Program-made: the position numbers and the translations under genes
Notes under the pieces: generated by a model
Told to the model about the DNA's origin: nothing
Databases searched by the model: none
Seen by the model: only the letters and a program-made list of their open reading frames with translations
Shown: one piece after another, positions 9,466-21,016 of the stretch
How positions within the stretch are numbered: position 1 is the stretch's first letter
Layout: every line of letters starts with the position of its first letter
Source of the DNA: Mallotus nudiflorus
Taxonomy: Eukaryota; Streptophyta; Magnoliopsida; Malpighiales; Euphorbiaceae
Direction of reading: 5' to 3'
Length of the DNA stretch: 64,000 nucleotides
Assembly: GCA_947683625.1 (NCBI GenBank)
Contig: CANTUR010000130.1
Location: forward strand, 1,054,001-1,118,000

Positions 9466-10191
9466 CTTAGCTAGCTCAATCACCGACTCCAGAGTAAGAC
9501 CTGCTGTAGGCATACCAGCAAAAGCTGAACCCAAACCAGTAACATAGGTAGTAACAGCGAAATACTGATCTCGCATCAGATCCTCAGCATATCTACCCAG
9601 ACGAAGAAACTCTCGGGTATACTCCTCTACTGATCGATCTCCACGAGAAATACTGGTCAATCGAAGACGATAGCTCAAACGAAGAGGCTCTGGACAAAAT
9701 CTCCTCATGAACCGCTCTCGAAACTGAGCCCATGTCATCGTCATCATATAGGGCTGGATCATCTGAATGAACCAATCCAAGGCTGGTCCCTCGACAGACA
9801 ACTCAACGATCATGATCCTCTGGTACTCGGTATGAGCAGTCCGAGTCCTAGTCTCAATCGCATGCAGAAAATCTAAAGGATCAGAAGTACCATCAAAAGC
9901 AATCCTGCCAACTCTGGCATAGAACAAAGCTGCCTCAGGGTCAGACATACCCTGCTGATAGGCAGGCTGAACAGGCTGAACAACTGGAGGAACAGGAACA
10001 TCAAACTCAGGCTCAACAGGCTCCTCGTCCTGTAACTCTCTCTGCCTACGGCGACCTGCCGCTCCTCGAGGTCTACCCCTGCCACGACCTCTATGTCTAA
10101 CTGGCTGCTCAGGAGGTAAAACCTCGTCCTGAGAAGACTCATCATCCTCGGCCTCAACGACCGGTGGAGCGACACGCGCTCGCCTCCTCAT
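9466..10191 (-). pseudogene. Gag fragment interrupted by retrotransposon insertion
   Basis: About 242 residues nearly identical to the N-terminal Gag of the plus-strand element, with a handful of substitutions. It stops after the ELAK motif, where the ORF runs into LTR sequence of the inserted element. The same point in the intact copy is base 2290. The zinc knuckle and all Pol domains are absent here, so this piece cannot make a functional product. Confidence 0.9.
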
Positions 10192-10389
10192 TCTGAAAAG
10201 ACAAACGGAAAGATTCAGACAAAACAGACAACGGAGGAATAACGCTGAAAACTACAGCAAGGAATACTCATCAAGACATACTCGAACCTAATACACTGCA
10301 GTAGTCCAACAGAAAACACAACTTTAAAACTAGGGCCACAACTCACATAACTAAGCCCTGACACAGAACTCCATTCTGAAACGAACTTC

Positions 10390-10401
10390 GCTCTGATACC
10401 A
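10390..10401 (-). other. Primer-binding site of the opposite copy
   Basis: The reverse complement reads TGGTATCAGAGC, a few bases inside the LTR that ends at 10406. Confidence 0.9.
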
Positions 10402-10405
10402 ACTT

Positions 10406-13400
10406 TGTCACGACCCAAAACAGGGGCCATGACCGGCGCTAGGGAACGGGAATTCTTTCGAATCCGGAACCCGTAGCAAGTCTAAAAATAAAATAAAAAT
10501 GCAATAATAACCATAAAAATATAATATGCAGCGGAAAATAAAATCATAAATATTACAATATCATCCATAACAACTGGATATAATTCAAAACTCATCACAT
10601 CACATATATAATCTCATAAATGTATAATCTTTATACAAATCCAGTTTTAACATAATACATCTCTTTAAACAAATACATAAAATCCAATACTTTAATTTAC
10701 AACTACTGCAGTGTCTAGATAAAATAAATAAGACTCAAGTAGACAATTTACGTAAAGAAGCCGGGGCGGAAGAAATCCGGCGTATCGACCTGCTACTGAG
10801 GTCTGAGGAAGTTGACTCTCCTGAAAAATAGTCAACGGAGGGGAGTCAGACCTCACTGAGTGAATTACTATAGTATATATACATACACTCTAAGTGATAA
10901 TGCATACAGTCAACAGTATATGAGTAATATGTATATATACAGGCAAGTTCATACAGATGCAGAAAAATCATTTTATATATTTTGTCTGAAAATCAACTTT
11001 TATGAAGGATCACATAGAACCCTAGAATATCGCAACCTCAGAAAAATAGTGTTAAACAACACTCTAGCCATACAGGCTCACTAATTCCAAATATATCCAC
11101 TTAATCCATATGGACAGTAGACTGGCCCCGAGACACTAAGTCAACCGAGCTCCAGCAGTCTGACTGCCAGTGTGATTGGCCCCGAGACACTTGATCAACC
11201 GAGCTCCAGCAATCACACCTCCAAACCACATCTCAAATATCAATAATCATAATCAAATCAATATCCACAAATAGTTAGTAATAAAGCCTAAAACTATAGG
11301 CGTACCGGTACGTACTCGGTCCTAGTGCTGCCCACTAGGTAGCACGTTCTATTGATATCCTTCATTAATAAATAATAAAACATTCATTCACAAATACATG
11401 ATGCATGAATTTAAATAAATCAACAATATAAACCATATATATACTGGAAATATACCAAACATAAACCAGGTATATTTTGAGTATATATATGTCAAATAAA
11501 TCCAATCAAATCATGAATTAAACTAAAAATATATTTAAAAACATTTTAAATATATTTTATTAATAAAACATGTATATAATTTATTATATACCAAAAATAT
11601 ACTTGAATATAACTCATGTTATTTATGCATAATTAGTCAAAATAAAACATGCATTTTCTAAATCATGCATCCTAAGCATATATATATAATATAGTAACTC
11701 ACCTAATGCGCTCCACGAGACAGGTCCGACGGGCCTGGTCCACTAACCCTCGGTCTCGGCGCAACTAAACAAGAAATAATTAATTGACATCAGAATAACC
11801 CTAACAGAAATCTTAGAATTCAATCTAGAGTATTCAACACAGAATTGGAAATTAGGGTTCGACTGGATATCACGTTTTACGAGAATTCTACCGAAAATTC
11901 GGCAGAACCTCCCCTGTAAAACGGACATCTCTCTACTCAAAAGAGTAGAGCCGACCCTGCAAAGAAAATACACTTCGAAAATAAACACCACAATCACTCA
12001 CAACCCCTCGGTCGGACTCCAGACTACAATCTGTCGACCGGGGTCCACAAACACAGAATATATATATTCAAATATACCAAAAATATCCTTAAATCATAAA
12101 AATACATTTCATACGTAGAAATTATATAATAAATCTTGAAACACTGTAAAAATCGATTAAAATTCATTTTATTAGAAAAACCGTATATTATATATATAAT
12201 TGAAAATAATTCCCGAAAAATAGTTTTAATTAGTTAGAAATACTAAATATTTTGTAGAAATCATTTTTATACCTTAAATAAATATTAAAACCAATTAAAT
12301 TACATTTTTAGACAATTTAGGGTAAAATTACCAAAATACCCCTATATATATATATATACCTAAATTACTTCAAAAATTCACCAAAAATCATACAATTATC
12401 CAAAATTAATTTTCTCAACATATTTATCAATAATATCAATAATTAAACTCAATTAACCAATTAAATTCAATTTAAAACACAATTAACTTAATTTTACAAA
12501 ATCACATAAACTTCAATAATTAAAAATAAATACTTAGAAATTCATAAAAATTCCAAATAAATTCCTATAATTCATTTCAACACCTAATTCAACCATAAAC
12601 TCCAATTTCATAATTTAAATAATTAATTTCCGAAAATTCGAAAATAATATTAAAATATTCAAAAATACCCAAAAATCCAAAAAATCTCCAAAAATTATAC
12701 AAAAATTCATACATGAAGATTAAACTATCAGGAACAACATTTGTGAAGGAAGTTTCCATGAATCATCCAAATTGAAGCTCAAAAAAATCGAAAACCAAAA
12801 GTGGCCGAAATATTCAACTCAAAACCTAAGCAATTCTAGACCGTTTTAGCTCAAACCAAAGCTAGAATAACACTCACCGGAGCTCAAGGAGAAGATAGAG
12901 ACCGGCGGTGTCAAAAACGGTGGCCGGAGGAGGGAGAAACGACGGTGGGAAGAAATGGTGGTCCGGCGGCACCCACGGGAAGAAGAAGAAGAAGAAGAAG
13001 AAAAAGAAAAAGAAAGAAAAAGGAAAGAGAAAGGAAAAGAAAAAGAAAGAAAAAGGAAAAGAAAAAGAAAAAGAAAAAAAAAAAAAAAGAAAAAAGAAAA
13101 AAAAGAATAAATTTTAATAATTTAATAATAAATAAAATAATCAAATAATAATAAATAAATAATAAAATATTAGGGTAATAATAAACCCTAATTAAATAAA
13201 TATACACACAAAGGCTTTATTTAATAATTTAAAAATATGTATGAGTTCATGCAAACCCGTAAATACATTTAAAATAATTAATAATAAATTGTTTACGTGA
13301 AAATTTCCCCGAAAATGAAAGTCCCGGGAAAATTTTACGTAAAATACTGAAAATAATAGACAGTAATTAAAATAGGTTTAAAATACATATCAACTCATAA

Positions 13401-13486
13401 AAATATCGTATATATATTCAAAATTATTGACACTGCATATCCCGGTACAGTGTAAAAATATTTTAAAAAAAACACGGGATATTACA
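10406..13486 (-). repeat. 5' LTR of the opposite Tekay copy (3081 bp)
   Basis: On the minus strand it runs from TGTAATATCCCG (13486) to CGTGACA (10406). Together with the 3' LTR at 6371-9465 it makes a 3 kb inverted repeat with a 940-bp spacer. It carries the same hairpins and splice-like sites. The flank after it begins AACAC, one half of a target duplication whose partner is outside the window. Confidence 0.93.
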
Positions 13487-14834
13487 AACACACAGTTAGT
13501 CCTTCCTTTCATAAAAAAAATGAAGTCACATGTAACGATACTTATAAGGAGACTTTATATATATAAAAAGGGTTTTCACATTACGGACTAAAGAAACCAT
13601 CAAATAGTCAAGATGATCACCATCATGCAATCATACAGACATATTTAAGGTCAAAATGAGACATATTAAAGCAGACGACATAGTAAACAAACAAAAAAAA
13701 TGAAGCAGGAAGCGGGTTAACCTTGTCAATAAGGCGGTCGCCTCATTGATAAGGCGATGCCTCATCAATAGGGGAACCCACCTCATTGCCAAAAGAACGT
13801 GAGACACATAAATAAAAAGGGGCCTCTTGGAGGCCTGTCAATGGGGCGATCGCCTCATTGAAGAGGCGTCGCCTAATCACCAAGCCGGCTCTAACTCCCA
13901 AAACGTACAGACTTTTACTCTAAGTAATAAAACATGCATATACACACTCTATAATCATCAAACTACAATTACATGCAAAAGTGATCAAAGGTCCATCAAT
14001 AAAGTGAGATATCAAGCATGACACACTAAAGATAAACCTAAAATGTACTAATGGCTCAGTTAAACATAAGCAAAAACACACAAAATGATGAACATGTTGA
14101 GTTTAAATGCAGGTTTTATACCAAAATGAGAATCCTTCAGAGATGTTTTGATTGAGATCCTTGCTAAGATGTGGTATCTACCTTTGACACAAGTTTGTTC
14201 CCTCTTCTCTTATGGAGAAAGTGGACCTCTTTGCTTCAACCTTCCTCCCCTTTCTTGAGGACGTTTTTCTCTATTCTTTTCCCTCTGTGTTTTCTTTCTT
14301 TTTCAGAGCTCCTCTCCCCTTTTCTCCAACCTCCTCTTTCTCTCTCTTTTTTCTCTTTTATTCCTTAGCTTTCCCATGCCCCTAAGCCTCCTAGCCCATC
14401 ATGAGCTCTCCTAGCCTTTTTTCTTTCCCCAAAAATCTTTTCCTCACGCAAGAAAAAGGTCTAGAGAGTGGGGCCCGCACCACTTGGTTGTCATGATTGC
14501 AGCTACATTAAATGCCTACAAGTGGGCTACCATAGAGACGGTGCCTCATCGATGAGGCAATCGCCTCATCAGCAGCTATCAAAGAGGCGATCACCTCATT
14601 ACACTGAGGCGATGCCCCTTTGGCCCCGGTCTGCGCTGGACCAGGCGGGCTTGGGCCAAATTTTGATAATTGGGCTCAGTTTTGGGTTTTCAAGTTCACT
14701 TTTCACTTAGAGATTTAGGCTTTATTCTCATGTTCAAGTTTCACATTCTCATCATTAGGCTTGACAACGGGTCGGTCAAACCGAGTGCTCCTAATTCGTC
14801 CCCTAACACGGGCCAACCGAATCGGGTGTCTACA
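13487..14834 (-). repeat. Probable LTR fragment of another family with GAGGCGAT/ATCGCCTC motifs
   Basis: The right end reads, on the minus strand, TGTAGACACCCGATTCGG, which looks like a plant LTR start. The segment repeats GAGGCGATCGCCTC-like palindromic motifs around 13720-13870 and 14535-14625. The left side is cut by the Tekay insertion at 13486, so no second end is visible. No ORF with recognisable domains is seen; the short ORFs inside are spurious. The family is not recognised. Confidence 0.45.
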
Positions 14835-15166
14835 TATACATAACATAAATTAACAATAAATAATAATAATAATAATAATAATAACACAAATAATGTAATT
14901 TAATAAATACAATAATAAAAATAATAATACACTAAACTTAATATTATTAAAATAATACTATCCAAAATAATAAACATAAAAAATGTAAATTAAATGTTTA
15001 AAATAATAAGTTTCAAAAATAAAATATTTACGTAGAAAATATATTTTAATCATAAAATAATAATTATAAACTACAAAATAATAAAAAAAATAAATATGAC
15101 TTTTAAATTTATTAATACTGCATATAACAATGTATAATAAAATAATTTAAAAATATGGATTATTAC
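14835..15166 (-). repeat. Degraded Tekay-type LTR remnant
   Basis: The AT-rich segment resembles the outer parts of Tekay LTRs. An ATAATAATAA block then AATGTAATTTA (compare about 25180-25225), and at the right end a TTATTAATACTGCATAT motif followed by ...ATTACA (compare about 31470-31530). The centre of the LTR is missing. Confidence 0.4.
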
Positions 15167-15678
15167 AATGTTTGACGGCCTATTTTATTGATTCAAATTG
15201 GACTTTGCATAAAAGAATTTTGAATTTCTCTATTGTTAAGAATCATAAGGGGATCAACATTAGCAATGTTGTAGATTTTTGCATGGAAGATTGGGGTTTA
15301 AGTAAGTTTATGTGCATAATGGTTGATAATGCATCCTTTAATGACATTGTTGTTCAACAATTAAAGAAAAAATTGTTGAAGAAAAATGCATTTGTTCTAG
15401 GTGGTGAGGCATTTCACATGAGGTGTTTTGCTCATATTCTTCAATTGATTGTTAAAGATGGTATTGATGTTTCTCAAGGTTGCATTAGAAGAATTACAGA
15501 TGTTGTTAAGTATATTAGAGGTAGCCCACAAAGGTTGGATTTGTTTAAAAAATGTTGTGAGTTAGTGAACATCAAGTTCAATGCATCCTTACAATTAGAT
15601 TGCCCAACTAAGTGGAATTCAACTTATTTGATGTTAAATGTTGCCATGGGTTATCAAAATCCTTTGATAGGTTAGAGG
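15167..15678 (+). pseudogene. hAT-family transposase fragment (RICESLEEPER-like)
   Basis: An open stretch of about 167 residues matches the middle of plant hAT transposases. Recognisable parts are the MVDNASFND motif, the MRCFAHILQLIVKDG motif (the typical CAAHxLNLIV block) and the DCPTKWNSTYLML motif. The N-terminal BED zinc finger and the C-terminal dimerisation domain are missing, and a stop follows shortly after the TKWNSTY block. No terminal inverted repeats or 8-bp target duplication were found. It is a dead fragment rather than a gene. Confidence 0.8.
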
Positions 15679-16360
15679 ATTTGGATTAATGGCAAATAGT
15701 TCATATTTAAATTAATGGCAAATAGTTCATATTTTATTTATTTATTTAGAAATTAATTATTTTTAGTTTAGCTCTCAATCATATGAATTAAATTTAAAAA
15801 TAATAAATGAAAAGTAATCCAATTATATGTCATACCAAATTTTTAATAATAAATAAATTCAATTAATAGTATAAATTTGTGTATAATATAAATTCTCAAA
15901 TTCCTACTTTGGATCATATCATAACGATTAGTTTCGAAAGAACTGATTCTGCATATCGAATCGTCCTGAATAATGGTATGGTATCGGTATGGAGATTTTT
16001 AAATTTAATACTGGTACTGAAAATTTAATTTTTAAAATTAACAAAATTTAGTATGGTTCCGAAGATTTTAAATTTTTGGATTCTCCCGTACCGTGTACAC
16101 CCCTAATAAAAACATATGTTTGTTTATATTATAATGCATGAAATATCATAAAAAATTCAACTACGTATTCAAAATAAAGATGAATTTTTATAAGAAATAA
16201 TAATAGAATTAGTTGGTAAAAATTATTTTCATTTAAATAATATTTAAATATAAGTTGTGATTTGAAAATTTTTGTAATTTTTATGATATTTTTGAGATTA
16301 AAATGAATTAGTTAAAATTATGATTTTTCCCGAATCCGACTAGAATTAGCTATAAAAATC
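15679..16360. other. Intergenic, no gene seen
   Basis: AT-rich. It contains a short direct repeat of ATTAATGGCAAATAGTTCAT (about 15690-15730), and nothing else I can assign. Confidence 0.6.
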
Positions 16361-16602
16361 AGGGAGCTATGAAGACAATAATTTTCTTATATACAATGCA
16401 CCAAAAGAAACGTCAGAAACAATTAGACGACATGTCGTTTAAGTTTAATAAAAATGTCAGTACCAAAATTGGGCTGGGTTGGGCGAAGAGATGGCATAAT
16501 AAATGGCAGCGGCCCAGAAAGAGGAATGTGTTATCGGTTTCTATTAGGCAGCAGTGGCAGCTAGCAACAAATGAAAGCAACGAGCTTTTAACGTTTCCCA
16601 CG

Positions 16603-16938
16603 GTTAGTGATTCTCTCCTTACCTCACCTTTCATATTTCTAACGATTTATGGAAGCAATTGGGTCGTTTTCTGCATCACCATACAATTATTTAGTAGCAA
16701 ATTTCATGCATTACGTAGTCTTATTTGTAATGTCAAATTCAGTTTTGTGATAATGTTCACAACGTATATGATGAAATGCCTCAACCACTTGCTGTTAAAA
16801 AAACAAAATAGCAGCTTTTCATTTTTTTTTTTTCCTGATTTGGGTTTGGGATAATTGAAATATTTTAACGACTTTAATTATGGGTTTTTTTGATAAAAAA
16901 AAAATTATGGGTTTCTGACTTTTGAATTTGTATTGCAG
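16603..16938 (+). other. Possible 5' UTR intron of the RNA helicase gene
   Basis: A donor-like GTTAGT follows ACG at 16603 and an acceptor TATTGCAG ends at 16938, 60 bases before the helicase ATG. The span is T-rich as plant introns are. The upstream exon would lie near 16400-16602. Confidence 0.4.
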
Positions 16939-16998
16939 CTTGAAGGCAAGATTTTCTAGCTTTGGATCCAGTTGTATGGTCTCTTATTAGTTTGAAAG

Positions 16999-18696
16999 AT
17001 GCCTGCACTGGTATCAACACGGTTGCTTCTCCTTTTTGGAGAATCATCAACATTGCTAAAACTGTCTTCCATTGTACCCAGAACTGCCCGGCGCCATCGC
17101 AATGTGCGTTTTTATAGTCAGGTTGGACAGTACCAGGCTCCTCTTACACTTGGAAGTCTAGGATTGGAAAGCGAACTTGAGGGAAAAGACAGGATTAACA
17201 AAATAAATAAACATGAGAAAGTTAAGCTTAATTCATCTGGTGATGCCCCAAAAAACAAAGTCAAGGCCATTTCAAGAAATGGTACTAGAGATATTGGTGT
17301 GAAAAGATCCCTGGAAATCGAGTCGGGCCCGTTTGCTGCAAAATCATTTTCTGAGCTTGGTCTTCCACCTTTGTTACTCGAAAGGTTGGAGAGCGAGGGC
17401 TTTAAAGTTCCAACAGAAGTTCAATCTGCAGCTATCCCTACTATTCTCAATAATCAGGATGTTGTCATTCAGTCTTATACAGGATCAGGCAAAACACTAG
17501 CCTATCTCCTTCCTATACTGTCTGAAGTTGGACCACTGACATATAAATCTAAGGGAAATGAAGAAGCTGTCAAGAAATCAGAGATTGAAGCTGTTATTGT
17601 TGCTCCATCTAGGGAGCTGGGTATGCAAATCGTGAGAGAGGTTGAAAAATTGCTTGGACCGGAAAATAAGAAAGCGGTTCAGCAACTTGTTGGGGGTGCA
17701 AACCGATCAAGACAAGAAGAAGCTCTAAGGAAAAACAAGCCATCAATTGTTGTTGGTACTCCTGGCAGGATTTCAGAGATCAGTGCTGCCGGGAAACTTC
17801 ACACCCATGGTTGTCGCTATCTGGTTTTAGATGAAGTTGATGAACTTCTCTCGTTTAACTTTAGGGAGGATATGCAACGAATTTTGGACCATGTGGGGAG
17901 GAGATCAGGTGCTGACCCTCAGGGAACAAAAAGCCAGCTTGCCAGGCGAGCTGAGCGCCAGACTATCTTGGTGTCTGCAACAGTGCCATTTTCGGTGATT
18001 AGAGCAGCTAGGAGTTGGGGCCATGATCCTCTTCTCGTGCAGGCAAAAAAGGTTGTTCCACTTGAATCAGTACATGCCTCTGGACCTGTTAGTCTGTCAG
18101 GACCTACATCACGTTCAGGCGCAAACTCAAATCTGCAGCCTCAGGCAGCAGTACAGAGCCTTCCTCCAGCATTGAAGCACTACTATTGTGTTACAAGGAT
18201 ACAACACAAGGTTGATACTTTGAGAAGATGTGTTCATGCACTTGATGCCAAGTCTGTGATAGCTTTTATGAACCAGACTAAGCAACTAAAAGATGCTGTC
18301 TTCAAGCTAGAGGCTCGTGGGATAAAAGCTGCTGAACTGCATGGGGATCTTGGAAAGCTTGCGAGATCTACGATTCTAAAGAAGTTTAAAAATGGGGAGG
18401 TGAGAGTTCTAGTAACAAATGAACTTTCAGCAAGGGGTTTGGACGTGCCTGAATGTGATCTTGTTGTTAATCTGGACTTGCCAACAGACTCAATTCACTA
18501 TGCCCATCGAGCAGGCAGGACAGGTAGGCTCGGTCGGAAGGGCACTGTGGTAAGCATTTGTGAGGAGCCAGAAGTGTTTGTTGTGAAAAAGATGCAGAAA
18601 CAGCTCGGAATTGCCATTCCCTCTTGTGAGTTTGCAGAGGGCAGGCTTGTCATCACAGAAGAAGAAGAGAAAAAACCCTCGGAAGCTTTAAAATGA
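16999..18696 (+). CDS. RH58: DEAD-box ATP-dependent RNA helicase, RH58-like, probably organellar
   Basis: 565 residues in one uninterrupted reading frame. All helicase motifs are present: a Q-motif region with PTEVQ at about 138-142, motif I TGSGKT (161-166), Ia PSRELG (203-208), Ib TPGR (254-257), motif II DEVD (278-281) in place of DEAD, SAT (326-328), ARGLD (478-482) and HRAGRTGR (503-510). The first ~45 residues are rich in Arg, Ser and Leu with few acids, like an organelle transit peptide. The order of motifs and the DEVD variant recall Arabidopsis RH58, a chloroplast protein, so I use that name with caution. Family proteins unwind or remodel RNA using ATP. An in-frame stop ends the ORF at 18696; the 3' UTR probably extends to about 19050. 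Confidence 0.88.
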   Translation: MPALVSTRLLLLFGESSTLLKLSSIVPRTARRHRNVRFYSQVGQYQAPLTLGSLGLESELEGKDRINKINKHEKVKLNSSGDAPKNKVKAISRNGTRDIGVKRSLEIESGPFAAKSFSELGLPPLLLERLESEGFKVPTEVQSAAIPTILNNQDVVIQSYTGSGKTLAYLLPILSEVGPLTYKSKGNEEAVKKSEIEAVIVAPSRELGMQIVREVEKLLGPENKKAVQQLVGGANRSRQEEALRKNKPSIVVGTPGRISEISAAGKLHTHGCRYLVLDEVDELLSFNFREDMQRILDHVGRRSGADPQGTKSQLARRAERQTILVSATVPFSVIRAARSWGHDPLLVQAKKVVPLESVHASGPVSLSGPTSRSGANSNLQPQAAVQSLPPALKHYYCVTRIQHKVDTLRRCVHALDAKSVIAFMNQTKQLKDAVFKLEARGIKAAELHGDLGKLARSTILKKFKNGEVRVLVTNELSARGLDVPECDLVVNLDLPTDSIHYAHRAGRTGRLGRKGTVVSICEEPEVFVVKKMQKQLGIAIPSCEFAEGRLVITEEEEKKPSEALK

Positions 18697-19336
18697 TGGG
18701 CATATTATTTGTTTTGGATAACCTTCTTTGGTGGGTTTATCGCAACAAATTTTGTAATTTTGCTTTTCTCCAAGGTGGAGGCGTACAATAGGGCATTGTC
18801 CAACCCTTGTCTAATGACTACAACCTTATTTGGCTTTTGAAGCAGCTGTACAAATATTTTTTGTTGGTTATAAATTTGTTGATCATTTTTTAGATATGAA
18901 AAACTGTTTTCTCGGTGGTATGATATGTGAGAACACATACCATCGGAAAGGTAGTTACTGATAGACTTGTTTACTAAGTAGTAAGTTAGGCTCCAAGATG
19001 AAGGGCTACCAAGAGATGAAGAATAGAACAATGTAAAAGCTGCATGTAATTACTTCAGTCTTCTTTTCATATCCATTATCCTGTCATTTTGTTCAAGTTT
19101 AAAACCATTCGGTTGATCAAGTTTAAAACTATTTAGTTGATCAAGAAAAGGAAAGGATTACGATCCCAACCAAGGAAACAGAAAAATACTTGACCATTAA
19201 AGATAATAGCACAAAGTAAACTGCTTTCTATTGATTATAGCACATATCAATGAAGAAGCTGCATAGCTTGACATTACATGACACTTGCCCATAAAAGAAG
19301 GGGAAATCTTCCCCTCTGCTGCGTGCTTTTCTATTT

Positions 19337-20146
19337 TCACCAGATGATTCTCTTGCAGAGCGTGTAGCCTGAATAAAGAGTGCAACCTAGAATAATTAGG
19401 AAAGTTGCAAATGACATGCTAATTGCAACAATGGTCGTTTTCCAGAAAGTTGAACCTCTGCTAATCTGTTGAGTGACGAATATTGCTACCGAACAAGAAG
19501 AGATGAGAAGATAACCTACTAACTGGCATGTGATAACAAAGAATTAGCCATCTTAATTGTAAGCATTTCTACATCAGAGGAACAGAAAACTTTCTCAAAC
19601 TTGAAGAATATAGATACCTGATCAAGGATGAAGCTAAGGTAATCAGAGACCATGTCTGAGATGAGAATTCCTCTGTGTGCAATATCACAGATACCTTTGA
19701 AGAGTTGGAAAGCAGAGTAAACAAAAACTAGAATGTACACAACCAAGGAGTACCTGCACGAAGAATTGAAGATGATCAGGCTATCTTTTCTGAATAAAAT
19801 TTTGGTCTTATGATAGATAAAGCCAGGCTCGAAACTCTGACTGCTTTTACTACATTAATTCTGGATATTTGGTGAAGCTATGATGCCGTTTTCCATTCTT
19901 CTCTGATGATGGAGCAGCCAGTGACACTGCAGAGACAAAGGAGAATACAAGCGCCAAAAACCGAAGGACCAGACTGGTTTGATGAATGAAAGGTCCAGAG
20001 CTCCAGCTCGTCGAGGCAACAGAGAAAGAGAATGGTGAAGGTGTTGGAAATGATCTTTGAGCTAGAGAATTAGGTGATACTGATAAAGGGGATACACCAG
20101 CCATTGGTCTACAAGCAACAGCTAGCGTCTCTCCTTCCTGTTTCAT
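19337..20146 (-). CDS. CASP-like membrane protein (CASPL4-type), three exons
   Basis: Exons on the minus strand: 20146-19854, 19753-19618 and 19522-19337, with introns of 100 and 95 bp and GT-AG borders. The joined frame gives 204 residues. Four hydrophobic segments are visible: LVLRFLALVFSFVSAV, YILVFVYSAFQLF, VGYLLISSCSVAIFV and ISMSFATFLIILG. The SFTKYPELMYS and ISDMVSDYLSFILDQ motifs are typical of the CASP-like (DUF588) family, relatives of the Casparian strip scaffold proteins in the plasma membrane. The N terminus is Ser/Pro-rich. The start is taken at the Met of MKQEGE. An upstream in-frame Met at 20308 exists but its extension is low-complexity and looks like leader. Exact subfamily is not certain. 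Confidence 0.85.
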
Positions 20147-20309
20147 TGTTTTGTAAATTTGTTCACCTGCTCCTTCAAAAAAAAAAGAATTTATGTTTAT
20201 TTTTAGGATTTTTGCTTGCTGCCTGCCTGTATTTATTTTTTGTTCACTGCATCGTTTGATGTTGTTTTTATGGAGTTTCAAGGAAAAAGGATCTGCTAGT
20301 GATGGCAAG

Positions 20310-21000
20310 TAATTTTTGTCAAAGTTTTGGAAGAAGACTAAGAGATGAGCTGACTGACTTTTCTTTTATCTTTTTTGTATAAGATCAAGTAAGTCCAATT
20401 ATGTTAAGCCAAAAAAGACATGCAGTGACCTAAGGAAGCAAACTCTTGTATAACAGATAAGATTGTAACCTCAAAAACTGCTCAATTAAAAAGTAAGAGG
20501 AAGGTTGAGCAGAACGGCAATGCACACATCAACTCTGCTAGGTCAACTTTGATCTCTACTTAGATCTTCACATAATAAAAAAAATGACAAGTTGAATTGG
20601 AAAAATCTAAACTTATCCTTGCAGCAGATCTGTTGTCCCTGTACTTACCCTTAGAAAAAAAAAAGAACAAATACAAAAAGTTAAATGGAAAACGCCTGCA
20701 CTACATCTTGCAAAGGACAAGTACCAACAGCCAAGATGCTGATTACATCCTTAACATTCATGCCTTCTAAATTCCTAACTAACCAACAAATAATAGGGTG
20801 GAATGAGCCAGTGGGATTAGCCCAGATGATAAATTTTCAAATCTGACAGGACTTTGGCAAATATTCAAAAATAAAAAATAAAATAAAATAAAATAAAAGA
20901 AGAACTATATTATTCTGAGTCATGAAATGCATAATAGTTTTTCAGCTGTTATTATAACCCCCCAAGTAATATCAGAGGACAAAATAATGTGTATTTTACA
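20310..21000. other. Spacer between two minus-strand genes
   Basis: AT-rich with poly-A runs (for example around 20870-20900). It probably holds the promoter of the CASP-like gene and the 3' UTR of the epimerase gene. No further gene is seen. Confidence 0.5.
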
Positions 21001-21016
21001 AACTATGCGTAAAATT

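Larger units (their letters stand above)
9466..13486 (-). mobile_element. Opposite-strand Tekay copy split by the young element (LTR, leader and part of gag)
   Basis: On the minus strand it reads LTR (13486 to 10406), primer site (10401-10390), gag start at 10191, then stops at 9466 exactly where the 3' LTR of the young element ends. The missing 3' part of gag, pol and the other LTR should lie left of base 1. Its LTR matches that of the young element closely but with more differences and small indels, so it is an older insertion of the same family. Confidence 0.9.

Noticed and set aside
16369..16854. 161-residue ORF upstream of the helicase
   Set aside because: No domain, crosses the likely 5' UTR exon and a T-rich intron-like stretch.
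18705..19031. Minus-strand 108-residue ORF
   Set aside because: Lies in the probable 3' UTR of the helicase and resembles no family.
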